From Spirodela intermedia (taxonomy: Eukaryota; Streptophyta; Magnoliopsida; Alismatales; Araceae), in assembly GCA_902729315.2 (NCBI GenBank), contig LR746273.1, positions 129,001 to 193,000 on the forward strand: a DNA stretch of 64,000 nucleotides. The letters run 5' to 3'. Shown here one piece after another: positions 33,798-45,700 of the stretch. A program made the position numbers and the translations under genes. The notes under the pieces are model-generated. The model made no database searches. It was not told where the DNA came from and was given only the letters and a program-made list of their open reading frames with translations. Each line of letters begins with the position of its first letter. The first letter of the stretch is position 1.

Positions 33798-36700
33798 TCA
33801 CTCCCTGTACTTGGTCAGGTCAAACGTCAAGGTTCTCGAGCAGCTGCAAAGCAGACCAGATCGGAGTAAGGGTTGGATTCTCAGCATTCAACTGTTGCCT
33901 ATGAATGCTCATATGGGGCAAGGGAGGGGATCAAAATACAAAATACAAAATAAATAAATAAATAAATAATGATTTCACCTTCTCTCGGAGTCCCTGTAAA
34001 CACCGACCAACGCCTCAGCCTTGTCGTAGAAGCTGTCCTTGAGCGAAATCACAATACTCTGGAAACCATCAGCTCCATCAGACGATTCCTGGCTACCCTG
34101 CATGTTTCCGCAAGATTTCGACCTGATGAATGCGGCCACTTTTGCGACATTTAGATTGTCTAGGGCGGCATCAACTTCGTCCAATATGAAGAAGGGAGAT
34201 GGCTTGAAGCTGAAACACACAGTTTTGAGCAAATTACCAAGTCAAAAGAGGGACTGAGTTGTCAGTTTAGTCAAAAAAGGGAATGAAACTAATAATAAGA
34301 AGACCACTATCTGTCACCGGGCCATGAAAAGAAACTAACAATCTCCATGCCCAGCTGCACAAGGAGCATGAAGAAAAATTCACGGGCAGGGACAATGATC
34401 GATTTTTAAGCGAGGCATCATCCCTGACCGTTTATCCCAGGATTTTCCCAGTTCAATGTCAAATAAGTAGCAGGCAGGCTCACTCGATGGTTTATGAATG
34501 TTACAAACCAGGCTCTGTACAGCAATTCGGTCACCAGATGAATATCCAAATCCAAATAGAATATTGACGCAGAGATCTTAACAGCATATGCGACATGCAT
34601 ATCCAAATAGTGTGCAACAAAAAGTGGCAGACACCCTAGTAAAATACCAGTTTCGCTGCAAAAGAAAGGTGAAGCCACAATGGTACCTGTGAATAGAAAA
34701 GAGCAGCGCAAGGGCTGCAATGGTCTTCTCCCCACCAGATAACTGTTCCATCTCTCGAAAACGCTTAGTAGGAGGCATAGCAGTGTATTTGATGCCGTGC
34801 AAGAAGGGATCATCCTCATTTTCAAGATTCAGATAAGCCGTTCCCCCAAGGGGATGTGTCTGGCTTTTCGTAAGTAACTTGTAGATCTTGTCAATGTTTC
34901 TAGAAATATGATCAAATGCCTCCATAAAAAGCTCATACCTTCAAAAAAGTTTCACAAGGTTCTCAAGTATAAGATGCTTTAAAAAAGCTTCATAGTAAGT
35001 GGGAAAATATAATTTCAAAATTCCAGTGAAATAATACTTCGTAACACAGAAGTTAAGCACGGAAACAAAATTACTGATTCGACAATTTAGTGTCCAAGGC
35101 AACAAGTTTAAAAATCCTTGGAATAACACCAAAGAGGGAATATATTGCATAACAATGTTTAGGCGAAATATCTGTAGCTTTCTAGTAATGTAAATTTCAC
35201 ACAGTAGCACCTAATGATACAACCACATCAAATATGTTATACCTTATATCTTCTGATTCTTCTGTCAAAGAATTTATCAAAGAGGTTTTAATTAAGGTAC
35301 AGAGCAAAAAAAATTCGAAGCATACCTCCGTTGTTTGACTGCATTATATCTTTCAGCTATTTCTTTCTCTTCTCTGCGCACTGCTTCAAATTCCTCAACC
35401 ACTTCTCTCTCCCTTTCTTGAAGAGCTTCATATTGGTCAAGTGCCTTCAGGTTGGGAGCTGTCTTTTCAATTTCAGCCACGAGTGACTCCATCTTATTTT
35501 TGAACTCTGCTTCAACTTTTTCACGGTCAGAAGTTCGCACAGCTTGCGAGTGTGTTCTGCTCAGCTGAGTATAGTCAAATGTCGGTGTCAAGGTAGCAGA
35601 ATCAGTTTCCATTGGGTCATCAACAGTTGGAAGTTGTATGTGTTCTAGCTCACACTTCTCCAGTATCTCCTGCTTACGTGACTTAAGCTGCTCTATTTGA
35701 GACTCCTGTAAAATAGCATGTGGATTAAGAGTAAAAGAGTCGTGATAAAGGATTGAGCAGAATGTATGAACTATCCACGAACTCAGAGGTTGTACGACAT
35801 GGTAGAACCAGGTAATACCAAAAAAATCCGTGATGGATTTCAGTTGTGGATGTCCAACCTTTGAATTTATCAGGCGCTTCAGTTTCCCTATCCGTGATGT
35901 AACGTTAGCAATTTGCTTTCTTAATTCCTCTAGCACTTCTTCACATTCATCAGCCTTGGATTTCCACACTGGACAAAATAGACATAAGCTAATAAGTTTA
36001 TTCTCAAGGTACAACATTCTATCACGTTTGTACCTCGTGTATGTCAAACTTCTGTCACATTTTTCTCTTCGTAAAAAAAAAATACGATTAATACTTCTCG
36101 AATGCAGATGAAAAGTTTAAGAAATAGAAAAAATAGAACAAAAAAACAATAGCATCAAACATAAGGTAACTCTCTCATTTGAAGGGAAAAAAATGATCAG
36201 TCAGCATCCAAAAGTATACACAGAGTTAGAAGAGAATCAGGCGATCTATTTTATGACTAGAAAGTCCCAAGGAGACAATCGCTCCAATCAAGGTCATAAC
36301 AAGATTAATATCAGTCTGGGCTGATTATGTTGGACAAGATGATCCGTAGATATCGCAGCCTCCAGGCTTTTACACCGTCTGCCTCTGCAGTCGAGGGTTA
36401 TGCTGCTTTGCCTTGCATAGGCATTTTCACAACATTGATGTGACATTTCATCTAATAACTTGCCGATCTTTCGGAAATGGTGTGCTTCATATTTCCTAGA
36501 CAACGACAGACCAATGAGAAATGTCGTTAAAGTTATTCATTACTTTGTTGATTAGGCACCTGGATGGAGTGTAATCCGTTTTTAGAGAATCATCACCTGA
36601 TCAATTCTACTAAAACAATCTAATTTTTACTCCCAACTTTCAAGGTAAATTTAGTCCCTAAAAACTGTTTCCTTGTTTAGAATGTCACCAAGATACTATA

Positions 36701-39700
36701 AAACGATGCCAGAATAACCATTTAAACAAAATCTAGGGACCACATGGGTATCAAGAAGAAACACGTGTCAGAATGACCAGAAGCTAAGCTGTCCTGGAAA
36801 GTGTCAATGTCATAGAAAAACAAAACTGAATTATAACAATTAAGGTCTACTACACATAATCTTACCATCAGCTTCTTCCTTCAATTTATTCATCTGTGTT
36901 GATGTTTCCTCCGCTGCCAACTGTGCCTCCATATCTTTTCTCTGAATCCTTTCCAATTCTTCATCTAAAGATTTAATAGAGGTTTCCAACTTCGCAATTG
37001 GTGACTTCAAATCACGCTTTTGCTCATATTCGAGCCTACGAGAAAAATTGGAGTAAACGACATCAAAAATTTCTCAAATAAAAAGAACAACAAGCTAAAA
37101 CAAACTCAACAAATGGTAGAACGAGTATAAAAATGCAAACTAGGCTAATAAAGAGGCAGCAGGTTCAACTAGCGGTATCATTACAACATTAAAAATTAGA
37201 AAGGTTTTATATTAAACACTTACTGGTATTTCAACTTTGACATTTGGTTACTAAGTTTAAGCCTTCTCTCAGATAATTCTTGTGCAGCCTTGAGTTGATT
37301 TTCCTCATACTCACGGATGTTCTTAACACCAACTGATTCACTAAAGTCCTTGTATATCGTATCTACAATCTCATTAATCCTCTTCTCAAGCCTTTGAATC
37401 TCTTCTCTTCTTTTAATGACCACTTTTTTCAACTGCGAAGACAAATGTGGCGCAATTACTTCTAAAAGAATTTCAAAACAGTCAACATCAAGCTTTAAGG
37501 AAAATGGAGCATGGAAAGATTTCAAGTTACTACCTTCTCCAGTTCAGGAGTTTGACGACCAATCTCGCCTTTCATATTTTGCTTTTCTTCCTTCAATTTT
37601 GAGAGTTTATCTCGCATTTTGTTCTGCATGGTAATGGTCATAAAGAGAGCCAATTTTTAGAAGCTAATAAAGCAACCTGAGAAAGGGTAATGAAGGGCTT
37701 GGGCAAAGGTAGAAAGCAAGGAGCGCCAAAGGTAAGATGCCAATCATTTCAATGATCCATATTTAAGGTGGAGAAAGGCAAGCATTACAGACAAAAAATG
37801 TCACCTCTTCGATAGTTGCATAGTGAATTTTCCGCTCAAGGCCAGAAACCTTTTCAGATGCATCAGACTCTTTCATTTGCAGCTCTCTTAGTGTTCCTAG
37901 ACCTTCGATTTCTGATTCATACTGATCTTTTCTTTTTTTAAGATCTGGGAATACACTAGAAGTAAAATTAGAAGAAAATAAAATGAGTCCCAACAAGCAA
38001 TTGAAGGTATAATGATTGGCACAGACCATCTATTGCCTTATCATCCCACTTCTGTGACCTAGCTTCCATTCCTCCACTGATTCCACCAGTCATTGTACCA
38101 GCTTTAGTTAGCACGATTCCATCGACAGTGACAACTAAACACATTTGGATACACAAATCATCACTGACAAGGAAAAAAGTGGATGTAAAATGAGAATAAC
38201 ATAGACAAAGAGTTGCCTGCCTTTATGGCGCTCCCCACTCCAGCTGAGAACTTTAGCCTCTTCCAGTCCATCACAGACGAGGGTATTCCCAACAGCATAT
38301 AAGATGGCCTTCTCCAATGCTCGATCAAACGTACAAAAGTTAAGTCAACTAGGGTATGATTAGGTAGGTTTACATAAACAGTCTTAATGGTGCCCAGAGA
38401 TGGTCTGTGATGGTATTTCGCAAATTCAGAGACAAGTCTAGAGTAATAAACCCTTCTTTTTCTGTAAAAAGAAACCTACATGGAACTAGACATAGATGAT
38501 GTAACCAAAACAAGCAAATGAAAGGGTTCATTCAGGCTACCCAACTACAAGACACATGAAGCTGCAAAGAGATTGTTAACACACAGAAATTTGTCATGTT
38601 AATCCTAGGGAAAGCATGCATAAATGGCTTTGAAAAGTCATACAAGCATATCCTATGGAAGAAAAACTGCGAAACAAGTTTGGGGAAGATGACCATAGCT
38701 ACCTGTTCTTGATTATATTTCATACTAAAACCCACTATCAATACAACTGAAGTGCTGGAATAATACTTTACAGGGCCACAAATATCTATGGAATATCTGT
38801 TTTCATTGCAGAAAATTATGCACACTGAATGCACTGAACAAAATGACATTCACATGAACACTCATTAAAGGGGTTCGATTTTAAAAAGGATATTGTATCA
38901 CATCAAAAACAAGCTGAGCAGTTCCCCCAAGAGTGCGCAGCCTTTCAAATATTGGCTTAACACGAATAGATTGTAAGGGAATAAATGTCTGAGGAGGGAG
39001 CCTTTGTTCCTTCAAGTACTGAAAGAAGACAAACAAGACTGTTACGCACTGCTAGCATAAAAGACTCATTGAAACTAGCCACAAGACGTCGAAATGCACA
39101 TAATTAAACAATAATCTATATTTTGAGCACCATACAATTGTCTACATTGTTGATAATGAAACAAAACTTCATAGATTTTTTACAGGTGCTACGTTTCCCA
39201 CTCCAAATGAAAATCGACATTAAAGGCATGACAAACAAATATGCAAAACAGACGAATAGTTACATGGAGCCTTCTTTACCTTTAAGAGGCAATGAAGAAA
39301 TGAATCGTGAAGTTTGTCAGCACTAGATTCATAGCAAATGGCTTTCACAGTTTCTAACATGTTTACAAAAGCAGCTCAAAGTCAGACTGGATAAACACAA
39401 GCTGTGATTGGTTAAGAAGCATAAGTCTAACTCTGTGATTCACAAAAGTCGGACGGTCCTCAGATGGTAAAACTTTTACAAGCTTAAAGGATTCTTCCTC
39501 TTCATTATTCTCAACTGTTTGTTCTAAACGCTAGATCTCTTCATTTTTTCTGTTTTTCAGGCGGTGCTAAGTCAAAGATATCTTTCTTAAGGAAATTATT
39601 TGTTTTCCTGTCAGCTTTAACATGGTATTTTGGAACTTTTACAGAAAAATAGAACGTGGGAAATCACATGAAAAAGGCATATAACAACGCAAAAGTTAAA

Positions 39701-42700
39701 ATGGCACAGGACCATGAAAAATAAGTAAGAAAAATAACAACATTTATTGGAATGCAGTTTTCTTCGAGTAAATAAAGATTGTCAAACACCTATCATTGGA
39801 ATATGAAAATGCCGATCAACAAAAAACTATAGAAAGAAGCACAATGATGTTTTGCAAACTCGCATACACCATAATATAAACAATCAATTGAAATGTCCTG
39901 AAAAAGCGAAGGAAACATAGTTTGAAGAGTTTGAAAAGAAGGATGACCAAATCTTAAAACGATGAAACCAAATTTTGGATCTATTTGAGAGACGAATGTG
40001 CAATAAGACGAACATAGAGATAATTGATTCTGCTCATTTAAGTCACTTTTCGTTTACTCACGACAGTATCACCCGTTCCTTGCAAAATAGTATGTAATGA
40101 GAGCGTAGGGGTAGCTTTAATGTTGCTGTGACCAGAAATTGAGACAGCTGATCAATTAGTTGCAAATTTTTTTGATTCAAGGGTCAGACATGTACTGACC
40201 AAATTTATTTCGTTCCTGGGTTATATGGTCAGTGGAACCAGCATCTATGACCCATGATTTGGAGTGGACAGACTTGGAAGCTTTCAAAAGTCGGAAATAC
40301 AACACCACTCTGAGCCAATTAATACAAATCAAAAGACTTGGTGGAGAGAGTTTATAAACCTTTTAGCTTTCAAATGAATTTTTTGCTGATTCTTCCCCAT
40401 TGCTAGATTGCTCATCTTGAGAAGTATCCTTGCTAATAAGATTGACTAGGCTTAATTGGTACCCTTTGAATCCACTATTCTTAGCTAACATCTGAGCTTT
40501 CCCCTGACGTTTGAAGCAATTATCCCTTGTATCTCGAGGCTTCTTACAATCACAATTTATCTTGTTCAAACTGTTCCGAGGTAATAACCCTTTTTTTTGG
40601 GTTATGGGTACCATTTCTTACTTTCCCCGTCATCTAGACTCTTCTTGGTCATCATTATAGAACTTTCAGATGGTTGTCTTCAACACGACGCTTCTCTTGT
40701 TTTCTCTGTCCAAATGATGGAACAAACTTCACTAAGAGCTGGCAGCCGGTCCTTTTCTAACACGAAGTTTTACTTCATTTCATTCCATATTTAGTCCTGT
40801 TAGAAAAGGTAAAAATTCTGTCTCCCAATAAGCTATAGTAGAGCACTGGCATCTTCAACACACCATCTTAAGATCTTGACAATGATCTATTTGAGGCTAA
40901 AGGCCATTCAAATAGTTGTAGAATTTGGTAATAGAAAGAGAACCTTGTATTGTAGACGATACTTTACTTGTTAATTCATCGTATTTTACAGCATCTTGTT
41001 TCATGGAGTTTGTCTTTTGAAGTGTCACCCAAATGTTCGGCACAATTAGGAGGGACATAAGATGTTTACCCATCTCTGGTTGCATTGAATTCCATATCTA
41101 GGACATGATCGAGTCCTCATATCATGCCTTGAAGCTAGGATCGTTCTCACTTCTACGAATTCCATCTACGTGGCTAATATTCCCTTTTCCCTCCAAGAGT
41201 GTTCTCACAATGTTTAAGCATTGCAAATAGTTTTTTCCAGTCAAGTGGCCAGCGACATTGTAGCTTTGAAACTGTCCACTTGAACTCACCGATGGGAAAT
41301 CCATGACTACTCCAAAGGTGGACACGTTTTCTCAGAAATTTCAGACGACTTTTCACAGAAGAATCAGAAATTAATCGAGAAAATAGGTGGGAATGAAGGC
41401 CAGGAGACAATGGGTAACGAAAAAGATTAGGGTCAGAAATACCAGAGTTAAAGTCACTGCCGTGGCTCTGACACCATGATAAAAGAACGTCTTATTCATT
41501 ATTATAACTGAATGCGACTTTTACAAAAACATACAAGGCTGGGAGAGTTTCTCTCCGACAATCTTTAGAAGCCTAAATTATGTGCCCCAAGAAAGGGATT
41601 GCAAAACAGGAAAGCGAAAACATAATTTCGTAAGAAATATCTAATAGCCGTCAGTAATAGGAAAAATCTACATTAAGGACATGTATTCAAGATTACATCT
41701 CATGATATTCTTCAGCCCATTGAAGGGGTTGATTTCCAAATTTAGACTCTTTGATGCTTTGGAATAACTGAAGAAGTGAGGTGCTCCATGAAGGTTCAGG
41801 TGCTGTTTGAATTTTTTTGGATTGAATGGCTCCTCCTCTCTATTTTTAAACAAGAACAATGCCAGCTCACCTTGCATTACCGTGAATCACGCAATATAGC
41901 ATGACCTAACGGGAACAGGGCAATTCTAATCTTCGACAACCCAATTTATAACCAAGCAAGGATCCCTAGCCCTGATCCCTATATAGTTGAGTTGAATCAT
42001 ACCGTCCCCAAGCTTCACGATTTTGCCAATTGAAAAACCAAACCAGATCACAACATTATGAACTCGTATCATGAAAAAAAATTAAAAAACCAATTAGTCA
42101 CTTTTGGACAAATCGAGCATGGCATCAAGTAAAATGTCACAGTTCTAGTTCATTATTCCAGGATCCACTGATCTCAAGTCAGTCGGTGATAAAATCGTAC
42201 CAAGATCAGTTTTATCAAATATAAGGGACAGAATAAATAATTGACTAAAATTATCATAATTATAGCTCCTATTCACCAAGCATGCAATTCCTACAAGTCC
42301 TACTGAATAAGTACCTAACTAATATACCAACAGAGCGCATGAAAAAATCCTAATGAGATTTATGACAGATGGAACAGAATAAAATCCATAATATATACAT
42401 ATAGAGAGAGAGACCAGAAATACTAAGAACTATACCTTAATGCAGTCTTTCCCCGTACTTTCATCTTCGACAACCACTGCATCCATGAATTTGCCCATAG
42501 CAACAGTAACAGCAAGATTATACTTCTTTTGAGAAGGCCTACAAAGTTCAGTCATGCGCCCATGGACTCCTGGAAAAAGGCGTTTAAGACTTTCAACTGC
42601 TTCAGACAACCGGGCATCTCGTTCACTTTCATGTTTATCAGCTTTAAGTTCACGTAGCTTTGTCTCTATTTCGTCAATTTTCTGCTTTAAGTTTTGATAT

Positions 42701-45700
42701 TTTGCCCTTCAAAAGATAGAAAAACCTGGTTAGTCAGGATTCTAAAGACAACGGATTCCCACTAGTATAGAACAATACTCCAAGGTACTAATGAGTTGCC
42801 CATACACCAGTCTCCCCCCTGTTATGGACACCTGTGGGTGCTGAATCTGGGACCTCACTAAGGTAAGAGATCTCAGAGCAAACAACTATATGGTTTCTGG
42901 TTAGGACGGGCCACATTTTCAGTTTCAAAGGACGAATCAAAGCAGGAAAAATCCCTACGTGTATGAGTCATCCTTATGTATCTTACCCAGATTTCTGATG
43001 TTTAACTTTGATCTCACTTAATTCTTTCTTTAGCCGGGACAACTCTTCCTTGTGTTTACCCACTGCATCAGTGAGCTTTTGCAATCTTGCTTGTATTTGA
43101 TCCTCTTGCAATGTCAGCTCTTGCTCACGGTTGACCAACTGCTGAAGGTTCTCCTCCAAATTCTTTTGCGCTTCAATATCAGCATGTAATTGCCTGTCAT
43201 GAACTTCTTTCTCATCTCTCAATTTTGCGGTCTTCATACCAGCATCCTCCTTTCTACAAAAATAAAATTGATATATTTAAGTCACTAAGTAGAACTGCAA
43301 AAAAACATCAATGCAGATCTATGGGCGAGAAGAAAGATTAGTATCCGAGTTGTTGAATGTAAACTTTTAAACCCAGCAATGAGCACACATGGGAACTGTA
43401 TGAACAGGAGACTGCAATTATTCTGACGAACCAAAAAAATGACTTCATACACGATACCGCCAGAAAACTACGAAAAGAGTAATGATTCTTCTTCACACTA
43501 TGTTGATTCCAATATAATTTACCTCAACAAATACACCTGCAGATGTCAATTTTAACACAGCACGCGTATGTTAATATAATTAACCATCTGAAACACTTTG
43601 AACATGCAAAGTTTGGTTAAAAAATGAGATAGGCCTCCATACCATCTTATTTATATCCCAGGAATCAAGAATAGGCATAAAACATAAAATTCAATAACAA
43701 TTATGCACAGACTAGCAAGAGGACAAAAGTTGCAGTCGAAATAAAAAATATTCGCAGGTTTATCTTAGAACAACATTATCTTATACATAATCTCTGTTCT
43801 ATAAAGGGTATAAAGATCTTATTCATTGGGAGAAGGTAGCATGAAAACATTGTCAAAATTAAAAGGCGCATTAAGGAAATTGAAGGCCCAGAACATCTAG
43901 ACAACCATTTTATTATGATCAGAAAAGGCTCAACGGCCGAAAAACTTACATCCTATGATATTCTTTCAATTGACTGCCACCCAGCTGGAGTTTACCAGCG
44001 CCATCCTGGCCTTTCTCATTCAGCTCACGCATAGAATCGGTAATATCGTGTAAGTCCTTTTGTAGTTTATGAATTTCCTTAACATGCCTCTTCTGTTCTT
44101 CTTTCTTTCTTTCTAGCTCTTTCTTGCTGCTTTTAATTTTAGATTTAATTCGAGAAATTTCCTCCTTCAATTTCAGAGCTTCTGGTTGCTGAAGGCAAAA
44201 CACAAAAAAATAATCCATCTTAATACAACAAAAGCAAAACAAATTGGACATAAAGTTGAATTGGCAAACATACACCATATACTCATTGCGTGATTTATTG
44301 GGGAGAGAAAGGATTTGGATAACTCCAATCATATGAAACAGAACATATTTCTAAAAGAAACTATTAAAAAGAAAAACAAACACAACAGCTATACAATCAT
44401 CTTCTATAATTTCCTTCTATCATTTGAGGCAAGGATGTGTGATTCATTCTATTTAGAGAAGGAAGGACATGATGGCACAGAATTTCAGGGATGAGCAAAA
44501 GAGCTAATACAAATTATTTGATGAAACATGAGGAAATATCTTGTAACTTGCCATTTCAAGGTTATTATGCACCCTTTTCACTTTTAGGATTCAGTAATGG
44601 TTTAACTCGTATCAGGATTTGGAACTTACTGTCTACTTTTCGTATCCAAATGTAACGTGGCGCCTTAGAAGATAGATCCCTCGGAGGAATTCAGATTTAT
44701 TGTACTATTTTGACATCTAGAGATGACTCCAAATTCATTATCCTACTATCGTCATGCCCTACCTTACACGGTTCTCTTTTTTATATATAAAAAGAATCTG
44801 CTAACAAAAATTATCATTTAAGGCAACAGTACAGAAAAGGAACAATTTAACGAGGAATAAATAGATGCAAATTAAATAACGGTATAACAATAGCTAAATT
44901 AGTCGACATTTTAGATATATAAAAGGACACTGAGTGAGATCCATATAAGGATATAACCCATGGAAGAGAAAAAACCTTCTTATCGAGTTCAATCTTTTTC
45001 TTCGCAATCCTCTTTTCACATAGTGTCATTTCTTTGAAATATCCAGCCTGCTCTTTCTTCTTCACATTGACAGCATTGTCACTTGCCTCTTGATCCTTCA
45101 TAATAACCTCGTGATTTTCTTTATCAACGTCAAGTTCACTATTTATCTTCCTCATATCATGATCAATGGTGAGAAGTTGCCACAAAAAGTGCTCTTTTTT
45201 CAAATTTTTCTGCAGATGAAGAATTTAAATTTAGAGGAAATGACATCAAAAACTCATTTAACACTCTTTTAACCAAACATTCACAAAAAACTCCCTATGA
45301 TTAACTTCACTTGAAAAGGGAGCATATTTTAGTTAAAACTTGCTGCTTCAGAAAATATAACGTAAAAAGAATCTATTCTGAAGCATAGAAAAGACAGTAA
45401 TAAAGCAAGAATGGCATAAACATGGCATTATATGATCCACATGACACAGGGCGGTTGTTGATTACTTTCTGAATGGAGGAATCCTCCCAACGTGATAAAA
45501 GGGCCCGTGGTTCTAAGAGATGAAATGTTGCATCGACTCCTTGGATACATGTGTTTTAAACTTGATTGTTACCTTATATCCCATTAGGGCCATTTGAACG
45601 GTTTAAACTTTAGTACAAGACCAACTTTTTTTTCCCGTTCCTCCGTCTATAGCAATGTTTCAGTTTGTCTAAGAGGGCAAGTCCAATTCCAGAGGATGCC

